11,837 bases of DNA from positions 25,840 through 37,676 of the forward strand of contig MU647323.1 of NCBI GenBank assembly GCA_026770585.1. Direction: 5' to 3'. The stretch comes from Baffinella frigidus. Its lineage: Eukaryota > Cryptophyceae > Cryptomonadales > Baffinellaceae. Below, one piece after another: positions 1 through 6,382 of the stretch (positions are counted from its first letter, which is position 1; every line of letters begins with the position of its first letter). The notes under the pieces were generated by a model that saw only the letters and a program-made list of their open reading frames with translations, was not told the origin of the DNA and did not search any database. The position numbers were made by a program, and so were the translations under genes.

Positions 1-33
<33 letters not shown>
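1..33. repeat. poly-G homopolymer at window start
   Basis: The first 33 bases are an uninterrupted G run. It may be a genuine G tract, since G or C runs of 9-16 recur in the window (for example near 691, 982 and 8443). Being the very first bases, it could equally be a contig edge or sequencing artefact. Confidence 0.9.
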
Positions 34-34
<1 letters not shown>

Positions 35-706
35 GGGCCAAAGTCCACGACAAGTAGCCTAGGAAGGGCCAGCAGCAGAGACACTCAAATATAAACGCCA
101 AGCGGGGACAGGGGGTGCAAGGAACGTTATAGAAGGCGGGGGACATTCACTACTTTGTTGATTTGTAATTGTGTTTATGATGCTTAAATTGCTACTCAAC
201 TACATGCGCTAAAGAAACCCGTAGTCTAATACTGCATCCTTTGTTTTTGGTGTCTTGCTGCTGCTGCCTTCTGACGCTACGATTGCCCTTAACTAACTGT
301 GCTGACTTGCGTACATTGACGGAAACCTCCACACATCCACCTTTCTCTTTCCATCAACTTTGCTTACTTCCGTACTTTGGGGAAAACCTCTGCATCTGTT
401 TGGTTTGGCATTTGAGGTATCCGTGGTTGGAGCCCCTGTGAGGTTAACAATGGGACACCATGGGCCTTCAGCCGACTTTCTTTATCCCGAGTGTGTGTGC
501 GAGGTCTGTGCCTTTTTGGCCTAACTCAAACGCCCGATGAGGATACCCTTTAGCCGGTTTCTGCCGCGAGCCTGCTGCACCGGGGGGCCTGATGTGATCC
601 GAAAGGAAGCATGGCCTTTCCGCAGGATAAGTTCCGGTGTCCGCCGATGTTGGGAACTCGAAGAACCTGAAGGACCTCAAGGTGCACCCAGGGGGGGGGG
701 CGGGGC
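34..706. other. mostly unique non-coding DNA, no recognisable gene
   Basis: No recognisable gene. Two short open frames exist, 241-441 (+) and 468-848 (-), but their translations (Cys/Leu-rich and Pro/Arg-rich) match nothing I know and show no domain. The first overlaps an imperfect 61-bp duplication and the second runs into a degenerate palindromic element. A 10-base G run lies at 691-700. Confidence 0.5.
275..400. repeat. imperfect 61-bp direct duplication
   Basis: The stretch beginning TGCTGACTTGCGTACATTGA at 300 recurs as TGCTTACTTCCGTACTTTGG at 361, a 61-base offset. Similarity extends leftward (AACTAACTG versus ATCAACTT) and rightward through an AAACCTC motif. The copies are diverged, so this is an old tandem duplication. 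Confidence 0.55.
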
Positions 707-708
707 TA

Positions 709-787
709 CACACCGTCTTCCCAAAGAACCGCCATAGAGCCCTAGGAATAGGCCTACGGTAGGGCCCTAGGTGGGTGAGGCTCCCTG
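709..787. mobile_element. degenerate or truncated family A palindromic element
   Basis: The core, from GCCATAGAGCCCTAGG through CCTACGGTAGG (753-763) to GGGCCCTAGG, matches the interior of the family A elements at 962, 2235 and 3198. The right end CCCTG is followed by TA (788-789), and a TA lies at 707-708 before a poorly matching left end. At 79 bp it is shorter than the other copies (about 120 bp), and the usual C and G runs beside the core are missing. Confidence 0.45.
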
Positions 788-961
788 TACAAGAAAACGC
801 CCCTGGAGAGAAGGTGAGGGCCCAGAGTGTGCCTCGCGTACAATGCATGTATCAGTTGCAAAGTGGTTGCTGGAAAACAAAGACACGCATCTCTCGTAAG
901 GCGTAGTTAGGGCTGCCTCGACACGTTGGCATAGCCTGACAACCGATTCTGATTAAGCGCT

Positions 962-1181
962 CAGGGGTAGCTCGCTCATAAGAAAGCCCCCCCCCCCCCC
1001 AGGACCAACATAGGGCCCTAGGTACAGCCCTACTGTAGGATTCTAGGGGGGGGCGGTTTCTTATCTCTCAAGTGGCCAGAAGGCTCATACGCCCTACCGT
1101 AGAGCCCTAGGATCTGCCTAGGACCGCTTGGCGGTCAAATCTCACCGCCTGACCGCTTGAGGTAAAAGCGTGGTACTCCTG
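962..1181. mobile_element. family A inverted-repeat element split by a nested element
   Basis: The left end CAGGGGTAGCTCGCTCATAA pairs with the right end GCGTGGTACTCCTG, and the interior carries the C run, GGGCCCTAGG, CCTACTGTAGG (1029-1039) and the G run typical of family A. A family B element flanked by TA sits inside at 1064-1162. Removing it and one TA leaves about 119 bp, matching the other full copies (120 and 126 bp). TA follows the right end (1182-1183); the left flank reads CT, so that TA has mutated or the boundary is imprecise. There is no coding capacity, so this is MITE-like and non-autonomous. Confidence 0.7.
1064..1162. mobile_element. family B inverted-repeat element nested in family A
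   Basis: The element begins TCTCTCAAGTGGCCAG and ends CTGACCGCTTGAGG, which are imperfect inverted repeats, and is flanked by TA on both sides (1062-1063 and 1163-1164). Its interior, AGGCTCATACGCCCTACCGTAG then CCTAGGATCTGCCTAGG, matches the reverse complement of the element at 2388-2487. Length is 99 bp against 100 and 101 for the other two. It interrupts the TTATGAGCG motif of the host A element, so it arrived later. A small hairpin, GACCGC-TTG-GCGGTC, lies at 1122-1136. Confidence 0.75.
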
Positions 1182-1183
1182 TA

Positions 1184-2032
1184 GGTGCACTCAAGCTGCA
1201 GACTTGAGCACCCTCCACTTGGACCTCAACGACTTAGGACAGTCCAGTCATTTTCTTACTCCAGTATCAGAGATTTGGCTAAATCTCAAGTCTGGTCAAC
1301 CCTCTGGTTCTAATTTAAGAAAATACCGACCGACGGACCTTGAAGCGAGGATGATTTACAGAAGCGAGGATGATTTACAAGCGAGGATGATTTACAGAGG
1401 ATCGCGGTAAGACTCGCCGCCACGCCAGAATGATCGAGGGAACCCGACGCCGTATCCGCGACAGATCTATCACGATTGACTTGATAATTCAAGGGGTTAT
1501 CCTCGAAAGATGTCGAAAGTGAATGTTTCGAGTGCCCTGGCGTGGTTGTGCAGCCCCGCTTCCTGATCAACGATCGCACGATCGCGAGTCTTTCGTCAGA
1601 GGGTTCCACCTTGGTGACACCCCAAACCCTACTCCTGAACCCCGAACCCCAACCCCTGTAACGAGGAGACAGGTTTGAGCTCATAACCACTGGGTTGCTT
1701 TCTTTGCTTAAGAGCCGAAATTCCAGGCCCCGGTTGACTAATCCTGGCTATCTCCAGCCAATGCACTGCCAGGGCGGAGTTTTTGTATAAGTCAAATCAA
1801 GGTGAAAATCGATTCTCGAAGTACCCATTACAGGTACCTCGTTTCTAAGTTTACATATTTTGTGGGTGAATTGACTTTTACAAAATCTCTGGATTTGCAG
1901 TGCAATGGCTCCAACGTCAACCGAGGCGGGCCTATTCCCGAAAAGTCCTCACACGGAGCGTGGGACAGGTTGGAGTTCTGCATGGGCCTCTTCTTACAGA
2001 TCTTTATTGGTCGCCGATAAAATAAAATCACA
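1184..2032. other. unique intergenic-like stretch without a supported gene
   Basis: No gene is supported. The longest frame, 1310-1690 on the minus strand (126 codons), overlaps the 19-bp tandem repeat at 1342-1396 and a short C-strand telomere-like run near 1615-1660, and its translation resembles no family I know. Two CGATCG palindromes occur near 1569-1582. The plus frame 1204-1410 is likewise unrecognised and runs through the same tandem repeat. Confidence 0.5.
1342..1396. repeat. three tandem copies of a 17-19 bp unit
   Basis: GAAGCGAGGATGATTTACA occurs at 1342-1360 and again at 1361-1379, followed by a copy lacking the first two bases at 1380-1396. The copies are otherwise identical, indicating recent slippage or duplication. 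The unit is not a multiple of three, arguing against selection as a peptide repeat. Confidence 0.95.
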
Positions 2033-2044
2033 ACAGTCCCGGAT

Positions 2045-2232
2045 GGTCCAGAGTCAGGGACGGACCCACCTCCGGAATCTAGGACGGGCCCGCTTCGGGA
2101 CAGGACGTGTCTACATCCGGAGGCAACGACAGATCTGCCTCGGGACGGGACGGGCCCGCCTGAGGAATCTAGAACGGGCCCGCCTCGGGAAGGTCCGCAT
2201 CCGGAGTGCAAGACGGGCCCGCCTCGGGAGGC
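2045..2232. repeat. degenerate GGGCCCGCCTCGGGA minisatellite
   Basis: The motif CGGGCCCGCCTCGGGA or close variants recurs at irregular spacing (near 2086, 2153, 2175 and 2213), interspersed with GGAATCTAG and CATCCGGAG motifs; a further relative, GAGCCCGCCTCGTGAGG, occurs near 2360. GGGCCC is self-complementary. Open frames on both strands here (1828-2310 minus, 1905-2312 plus) follow from this repeat. Confidence 0.65.
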
Positions 2233-2234
2233 TA

Positions 2235-2354
2235 CACGGGTATCTGGCTCACAAGAAAGCCCCCCCCCATCCCCAGGACCATCATAGGGCCCTAGGCATC
2301 GCCCTATCATAGGCTCCTGGGAGGAGGCGCCTTATCGTGAGAGAGGAACCCGTG
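2235..2354. mobile_element. family A inverted-repeat element, TA-flanked
   Basis: The left end CACGGGTATCTGGCTCACAA and the right end, whose reverse complement is CACGGGTTCCTCTCTCACGA, form terminal inverted repeats flanked by TA at 2233-2234 and 2355-2356. The interior has a C run, ACCATCATAGGGCCCTAGGC and the degraded core CCTATCATAGG (2303-2313). It is 120 bp with no coding capacity. Thirty-one bases separate its right TA from the TA of the next element, of family B. Confidence 0.75.
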
Positions 2355-2387
2355 TAGGACGAGCCCGCCTCGTGAGGCTGGTAGATA

Positions 2388-2487
2388 TCCCTTAAGTGGC
2401 GGACGGGCGATTAATCGCCCTAACTCGCCGTAGGCAGGTCCTAGGGCCCTACCGTAGGGCGTATGAGCCTACTCGCCACTTAAGGGA
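2388..2487. mobile_element. family B inverted-repeat element, TA-flanked
   Basis: The ends TCCCTTAAGTGGCG and CGCCACTTAAGGGA are perfect 14-bp inverted repeats, flanked by TA at 2386-2387 and 2488-2489. The interior contains a perfect 16-bp palindrome, GGGCGATTAATCGCCC (2405-2420), then GGCAGGTCCTAGGGCCC and the core CCTACCGTAGG (2448-2458). It is 100 bp, the best-preserved family B copy. Confidence 0.85.
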
Positions 2488-2492
2488 TACGT

Positions 2493-2509
2493 CTGGGCAA
2501 TTTGCCCAG
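2493..2509. other. perfect short inverted repeat beside a B element
   Basis: CTGGGCAA and TTGCCCAG are 8-bp arms around a single T. It lies six bases from the B element at 2388-2487. Its role is unknown; it may be the remnant of another palindromic element. Confidence 0.7.
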
Positions 2510-2643
2510 GCCTCACTTTGGCGTGAATTCACTGGGTTACAATGAATTTACTGCCTCGAGACGAATCGACACTAAAGCCCTGCGTCGACTCGTGCCTGCA
2601 CCCAGGCTTTGTGGTCGATTTTGATCGGCCCTCCGACCTCCTG

Positions 2644-2872
2644 ATGTGGGGTTTGGGGTTTGGGGGTTGGGGGTTGGGGTGTGGGGTGTGGGGTGTGGGA
2701 TGTGGGGGTTTAGGGGTTTTGAGGTTTGGGGTTTGGGGTTTGGGGTTTGGGAGTTGGGATTTGGGGTTTAGGGTTTGGGGTTTGGGGTTTGGGGTTTAGG
2801 GTTTAGGGTTTGGGGTTTAGGGTTTGGGGTTTGGGGTTTGGGGTGGAGGGTTTAGGGTGGAGGGTTTAGGGT
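2644..2872 (+). repeat. 7-bp telomere-like array, TTTGGGG and TGTGGGG variants
   Basis: A run of 7-bp units on the G-rich strand: TGTGGGG near 2676-2706, TTTGGGG over about 2725-2850, and canonical TTTAGGG mixed in toward the end. The 7-base spacing persists while the variable position changes. The plus frames here (GLGFGVWG-type peptides) are artefacts of the array. Confidence 0.9.
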
Positions 2873-2932
2873 GTTACCTCAGAAAGGCTCTGCGGGTCAA
2901 TCAGCTTGCTGAGACCCTCCTTCACCGTCTCC

Positions 2933-3075
2933 ACATCTCCTGCATCAGAGAGACTTTTATTAGTACCAACAGAGAGAGAAAGAGAGAAAGGGAGAGAGAG
3001 AGTGTGTGTGTGTGTGTGAGAGAGAGAGAGACAGAGAGAGAGAGGCCTCTATCAGTACCAACACGTCTCCTGCAC
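2933..3075. repeat. GA/GT microsatellite between short duplicated flanks
   Basis: GA-rich DNA at about 2970-3043 holds an internal (GT) run near 3003-3018. Flanking words recur on both sides: TCTCCTGCA at about 2936 and 3066, and AGTACCAACA at about 2962 and 3054. The microsatellite thus seems to have expanded inside, or been copied with, a short duplicated segment. Confidence 0.8.
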
Positions 3076-3197
3076 CCCACATCTCAGGGGCTGAATCTGC
3101 AGGTCAACCCTGAACCCTCAACCCTCAACCTCCTACGTTCACAAAACCTCGACACGGCAGGTCACACCCAAACCCGCAACCCTGCCTTCGCCCAATA

Positions 3198-3323
3198 CAG
3201 GAGTACCTCGCTCATCAGAAACTGCCCCCCCCCCTAGGGCCACCATAGGGCCCTAGGCATAGCCCTACTGTAGGGTCCTAGGGGGGGGCGGTTTCTTATG
3301 AGCGAGGTACGAGCGTACCCCTG
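3198..3323. mobile_element. complete family A inverted-repeat element, TA-flanked
   Basis: The best-preserved A copy, 126 bp, flanked by TA at 3196-3197 and 3324-3325. The left arm CAGGAGTACCTCGCTCATCA pairs with the right arm ATGAGCGAGGTAC, and the right arm has an extra GAGCGTAC-type insert of about nine bases before CCCCTG. C and G runs beside CCTAGG pair with each other, and the centre carries GGGCCCTAGG and CCTACTGTAGG (3265-3275). Nearly the whole element could fold into one long hairpin. No protein is encoded. Confidence 0.85.
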
Positions 3324-3424
3324 TAGGCGCAATCCACCCGGGACTGAGTCGGCTCAGTTCCACACCCCAAACCCCAAATACAGCCATCCGTTTCATCCCA
3401 GGGGCGAACGGATGCCGTTCCCTA

Positions 3425-3585
3425 ACCCACACAGAGGGCTACCAAGGAATTTTTGGCCCAAATCGGGCCGACTTTCCGTTACATTATCCGTGGGACCCCC
3501 CCTATGTCCCTACGGGTTGTCTACCGTAGGGGCTCAAGTCTTATCGCTTAGGGGTTATTAAAATTCCCTTCGAAGTCCGCTGGGC
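3425..3585 (+). mobile_element. family C inverted-repeat element, copy 1
   Basis: The left end CACAGAGGGCTACCAAGGAA pairs with the right end TTCCCTTCGAAGTCCGCTGGG. The interior, GTCCCTACGGGTTG, TCTACCGTAGGGG and CTTATCGCTTAGGGGTTATT, matches copies at 6672, 7285 and 10095. TA lies just left (3423-3424); on the right the nearest TA is a few bases out, so exact ends are uncertain. The plus frame 3298-3561 is an incidental reading of this element. Confidence 0.75.
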
Positions 3586-3967
3586 AGAATAATCAAACTT
3601 TACTCCTTTGAAATGTCAAAATGGCTCCAGTTCCTTAGTAAGAGGGCGTCCTTTTAAAATTGGTGCCATAAAACAGCCGCTTTATGCATCTTTTCCTAGC
3701 CCCAATATCAAATTCATCCGAGAGGGTACAACACAGTAAAACCCAGGAAAATATCTAAACAAAGGCCAGCCTCTTCACACGAGGATATGAATGCAAACAG
3801 ATTTACAAATTAATTATTGGACCATTGCCCAGGAAACACGCTAAAAGTCAGCAAATGATCACGCTTCCATTCGCTGAGCGGGCGGAAATGTGACCATTTC
3901 CCCTCACTTTTTAAAATGTCCTTTTATTCTGCTCGTATGGATAGCCTTGTGTGGCTAGTGAGAAGGG
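3586..3967. other. AT-richer unique island, no gene seen
   Basis: Non-repetitive and AT-richer than its surroundings, with no long open frame. The segment from about 3610 to 3675 (GTCAAAATGGCTCCAGTTCC, then AAATTGGTGCCATAAAAC) is a diverged relative of 7502-7570. Otherwise I see nothing recognisable. Confidence 0.6.
3610..3675. repeat. dispersed repeat with ATGGCTCCA motif, copy 1
   Basis: Words in common order with 7502-7570: GTCAAAATGGCTCCAGTTCC here versus GGTCAAATGGCTCCAATTCC there, and AAATTGGTGCCATAAA versus AAATTGGTGCTAAA, with similar spacing. Both lie downstream of a family C element. The function is unknown. Confidence 0.55.
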
Positions 3968-3978
3968 TTGATGGCTCA

Positions 3979-4075
3979 AAGTTTCGGGTTTCGGGTGTCT
4001 GGTTTCGGATTTTGGGTCTCGGGTTTCGGGTTTCGGGTTTCGGGTTTCAGGTTTCGGGTTTTGGGTTTCTGGTTT
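3979..4075 (+). repeat. 7-bp telomere-like array of the TTTCGGG variant
   Basis: Consecutive TTTCGGG units with sporadic changes (TTTCAGG, TTTTGGG, TGTCTGG). The canonical A is replaced by C through almost the whole block, while the array from 4153 on is TTTAGGG. Confidence 0.9.
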
Positions 4076-4121
4076 AATAAAGGTCTCTCTCTCCCTCTAG
4101 GATTTCTAAGGAGGGGCGTGG

Positions 4122-4154
4122 ATGCCTGCATAGACTTTGCACTATTTGTCCATT
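4122..4154. repeat. direct repeat GCCTGCATAGACTTTGCAC, copy 1
   Basis: GCCTGCATAGACTTTGCAC, a T-rich spacer and GTCCATTT recur with few changes at about 4345-4377. The two copies bracket a telomere-like array and a 20-bp tandem repeat. Confidence 0.85.
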
Positions 4155-4250
4155 TTAGGGTTTAGGGTTTGGGGTTTGGGGTTTAGGGTCTATGGTTTAG
4201 AGTTTAGGGTTTAGAGTTGAGGGTTTAGGGTTTAGGGTTTAGGGTTTCAT
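4153..4250 (+). repeat. TTTAGGG telomere-like array
   Basis: Mostly TTTAGGG units with TTTGGGG, TTTAGAG and TTGAGGG variants on the plus strand. Confidence 0.9.
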
Positions 4251-4254
4251 AGCA

Positions 4255-4318
4255 TGTTGAAAGAAGGCGCAGAATTTGAAAGAAGGCGCAGAGTTTTGAA
4301 AGAAGGCGCAGAGTTTAG
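4255..4318. repeat. three tandem copies of TTGAAAGAAGGCGCAGA
   Basis: TTGAAAGAAGGCGCAGA occurs three times, separated by short ATT or GTTT spacers, giving a 19-21 base period. It is inserted between blocks of telomere-like repeats and is not itself telomere-like. Confidence 0.9.
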
Positions 4319-4344
4319 GTTTGGGGGTGTAGGGTTGAGAGTTT

Positions 4345-4377
4345 GCCTGCGTAGACTTTGCACTTTTTGTTCATTTC
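4345..4377. repeat. direct repeat GCCTGCGTAGACTTTGCAC, copy 2
   Basis: The second copy of the segment at 4122-4154, with a G for A change in the first part and TTTTTGTTC for TATTTGTCC. It is followed by unique sequence (GCTGACATGAATGTTTTGCA) that the first copy lacks. Confidence 0.85.
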
Positions 4378-4419
4378 CGCTGACATGAATGTTTTGCACA
4401 CCGCCCAGAGGGATCTGCG

Positions 4420-4752
4420 GTTTGAGGTTGAGGGTTTGGGGTTCAACGGGTAGGGTTTAAAGTGTGGGGTTTAGGCGTTCAGGGTTTAGGGTGTAGGGTG
4501 TAGGGATTAGGGTTTAGGGTTTGGAGTTGAGGGTTTAGGGTTGAAGGTTTGGGGTTTAGGGTTGAGGGTTTGGGGTTCAGGGCTTAGGGTTCAGGATCGA
4601 GGGTCTAGGGATTAGGGATTAGGGATTAGGGTTTAGGGTTTAGGGTTTAGGGTTTAAGGTTTAGGGTTTTAAGGTTGAGGGTTTAGGGTTGAGGGTTGAG
4701 GGTTTGGGGTCTAGGATTAAGGGTTGAGGGTTGAGAGTTTGAGGATTGGGGG
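4420..4752 (+). repeat. long degenerate TTTAGGG array
   Basis: About 330 bases of 7-bp units on the G-rich strand, with a near-perfect TTTAGGG core around 4628-4660 and TTGAGGG, ATTAGGG, TTTGGGG and TGTAGGG variants elsewhere. The units drift by small indels toward the edges. Confidence 0.9.
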
Positions 4753-4864
4753 ATAACTTGAAGAAAGAGGGCACGAAGACCATGTACACCCCATCGAACT
4801 TCATCTGCCAAAAGTCAACCTTTCAGCACCGCGATCCGCCATCCAAACTGTGTCCCTCTTAGAA

Positions 4865-4980
4865 TTGGGTTCCTCATAAATTCGCCCCCCCCCCGAAAGT
4901 TCACATGTAAATTTCTTTGGGGGGGGTGGAAAAATTCACGGGTAAAATTTCGGGGGTGGGCGAATTTATGGAACGCCCAA
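4865..4980. mobile_element. family D inverted-repeat element
   Basis: The left arm TTGGGTTCCTCATAAATTCG and the right arm, reverse complement TTGGGCGTTCCATAAATTCG, are near-identical inverted repeats. They continue into paired C and G runs and a CCGAAA/TTTCGG motif. It is 116 bp, non-coding, and the only copy in the window; ends and target-site duplication are not certain. Confidence 0.7.
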
Positions 4981-5084
4981 ATGTTAGTGGGACAGAGGTA
5001 GGCATCGTCAACATTTGTGACGTTGTTTTACCCCAGCATTTTCGTCGCTAACAGATGCAGAAACCGCATAGGCGGGGGGGGGGC

Positions 5085-5195
5085 TAAACCCTAAAACATG
5101 AATTTCTGAAACCCTAAACCCTAAACCCTCAAACATGAAACTCCGAACCCCAAAACCCTAAACCCTAATCTCTAAACCCGAAACCCTAAACTTCA
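5085..5195 (-). repeat. TTTAGGG array in the opposite orientation
   Basis: CCCTAAA units run along the plus strand, so the G-rich strand is the minus strand, opposite to 2644-4752. ACATGAA interruptions occur (near 5097 and 5133). Confidence 0.85.
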
Positions 5196-5198
5196 CCC

Positions 5199-5276
5199 TG
5201 AAGTCGCGCCGGGAGGCGTTTTTCGCCCTTGAACCCCATGCGCTCCAACACGGTTTGAACTCCGAGAGCTTGAACC
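5199..5276 (-). pseudogene. coding-like fragment F, copy 1 (frameshifted)
   Basis: The minus strand translates to GFKLSEFKP and then, after a one-base frame change, VLERMGFKGEKRLPARL. This parallels GFTLGQFNPELDRLGLRGERCLPVR in copy 2. Similarity is clear at both amino-acid and DNA level, so it could be a decayed exon or simply a dispersed repeat with an open frame. I do not recognise the protein. It lies within C-strand telomere-like DNA. Confidence 0.4.
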
Positions 5277-5412
5277 CCAACCCCAAAGCCCTAACCCCTC
5301 AGTCCTAAGGCCTAACTCCTGCGCCCTGAGCCCTAAGTCCTCAGCCCTCAGCCCGCAGTCCTAAACCTCAATCCCTAAGCCCTAAGCACGGAACCCTATA
5401 CCCCAACCCCTA
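5270..5412 (-). repeat. highly degenerate C-strand telomere-like array
   Basis: CCCTAA, CCTCAG and CCTAAG type units in loose 7-bp spacing on the plus strand. The region reads as an eroded version of the array at 5085-5195. Confidence 0.75.
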
Positions 5413-5513
5413 TCCCTTCAGTGGCGAGGCCGTCAAAATTGACAGCTAAGAGGTCCTAGGCAGGTTCTAGGGCCCTACGGTAGGGTGTAAAAGCCTACTC
5501 GCCACGTGAGGGA
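5413..5513. mobile_element. family B inverted-repeat element, copy 3
   Basis: The left end TCCCTTCAGTGGCGAG follows TA (5411-5412), and the right end is CTCGCCACGTGAGGGA. The interior holds GGTCCTAGGCAGGTTCTAG, GGGCCC and CCTACGGTAGG (5474-5484). It is 101 bp. The expected right-hand TA is missing: the next base begins a family E element, and TA reappears after that element at 5639-5640. Confidence 0.8.
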
Positions 5514-5638
5514 CCACTTAGCAGCCTCCGAGGTCTTCACGGTTGCAGTCCATCTATACGATTTGAACTAGAATCAGTCCATCTAATCGCGTTTCCCCCG
5601 AGAATCCGGGGGAAATATCGTCAGTCGCAGCTACGTGG
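5514..5638 (+). mobile_element. family E inverted-repeat element, copy 1, abutting B
   Basis: Starts CCACTTAGCAGCCTCCGAGG and ends GTCGCAGCTACGTGG; the ends are imperfect inverted repeats. From the left end through TCTTCA, CAGTCCATCTA and CTAGAATC it matches the reverse complement of the element at 8466-8602. A 9-bp-stem hairpin lies at 5592-5615. It begins at the base where the B element ends and is followed by TA. Confidence 0.7.
5592..5615. other. hairpin in family E element, copy 1
   Basis: TTTCCCCCG and CGGGGGAAA form a perfect 9-bp stem around the loop AGAATC. It occupies the same place relative to the element end as the 24-bp palindrome at 8489-8512, with a different but still complementary arm sequence. 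Confidence 0.85.
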
Positions 5639-5639
5639 T

Positions 5640-5752
5640 AAGGGTCGCACCGGGAGGCATCTTTCGCCCCTGAGGCCCAATCGGTCCAATTCGGGGTTGA
5701 ACTGCCCGAGCGTGAATCCCTTCGCTGACGTGATCACCACCACCCTGTATTC
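5640..5752 (-). pseudogene. coding-like fragment F, copy 2
   Basis: The minus strand reads VVVITSAKGFTLGQFNPELD then RLGLRGERCLPVRPL, part of a 60-codon open frame (5621-5803) that runs into the E element downstream and AT-rich DNA upstream. Two other diverged copies exist at 5199-5276 and 5963-6036. There is no recognisable family, start context or neighbouring exon. The preserved reading across copies hints at descent from a coding exon, but a plain dispersed repeat is not excluded. Confidence 0.4.
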
Positions 5753-5761
5753 GATTGCGGA

Positions 5762-5842
5762 TTTCGGGTGTACAATTACACATTTTTTTAACATCATTTT
5801 CATTTAATTTTTCATAAATCACACATTTTTTCATAATTTAGG
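5762..5842. repeat. AT-rich island with CACATTTTTT repeats
   Basis: A strongly T-rich segment on the plus strand with ACACATTTTTT twice (near 5778 and 5820) and several TTTCAT words. It stands out sharply against GC-rich surroundings. Confidence 0.7.
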
Positions 5843-5962
5843 GGGTGTGCTTCAGGGTCAGGACCTAGTCTGAGACGATCCCGTCTGGGTGTACGGGTTG
5901 AGGGTTTCGAGTTCAAGATTCAGCCCTGCACCCTGAATCCGAAACCATAAACCCTAACCCCC

Positions 5963-6036
5963 ATTTGTCGGATTCTGAGGTTGAACTCCCCGAGCGTGAA
6001 TCCCTTCACTGACGTGCTCACTACCACCCTGATTTG
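5963..6036 (-). pseudogene. coding-like fragment F, copy 3
   Basis: The minus strand reads VVVSTSVKGFTLGEFN and then diverges (LRIRQ), aligned with copy 2 at 5640-5752. DNA identity is high over CCCGAGCGTGAATCCCTTC and CTGACGTG. The fragment ends abruptly in telomere-like repeats on both sides. Confidence 0.4.
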
Positions 6037-6150
6037 GAGTTTGGGGTTAGAAGGTTGGGGCTGGGATTCAGGGTTTAAGCTGCAGGGTCTAGGATTTAGG
6101 GTTTAGGGTTTAGGGTTTAGGGTTTAGGGTTTAGGGTTTGGGGTTTAGGA
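6036..6150 (+). repeat. TTTAGGG array with a clean core
   Basis: About seven consecutive TTTAGGG units around 6097-6147, preceded by degenerate units (TTTGGAG, TTTAAGC). This is one of the least-eroded blocks in the window. Confidence 0.9.
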
Positions 6151-6259
6151 ACGTTAAACTCTGAATCCAGAGCGCCTGATGACTAACACCCAGGACTGGG
6201 TTTGGAGTTCAGGAACCATGCCGTCAACCCTACACCCGGAGCGCCGCACAGGTCGTTAA

Positions 6260-6325
6260 ATACCAAAACCTCCAAACCCCAAACCCCAAACCCCACACCC
6301 TAAGCCCTAAACCCTAAACCCTTAC
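6260..6325 (-). repeat. short CCCTAAA/CCCCAAA array, inverted
   Basis: CCCCAAA and CCCTAAA units on the plus strand, about nine in number, between G-strand arrays at 6036-6150 and 6383-6480. Orientation therefore switches twice within about 350 bases. Confidence 0.85.
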
Positions 6326-6382
6326 CACGCAGACCTGGCAAGATGCCTGCTCAAGTTCCAGGGTTCAGGGTGGATGACTAGC

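Noticed and set aside
1310-1690. 126-codon minus-strand frame
   Set aside because: It spans a 19-bp tandem repeat and a telomere-like run, and shows no recognised motif. A real gene is possible but unsupported.
1828-2312. Gly/Pro/Ser-rich minus frame and Arg-rich plus frame
   Set aside because: Both are readings of the GGGCCCGCC minisatellite and the adjoining A element.
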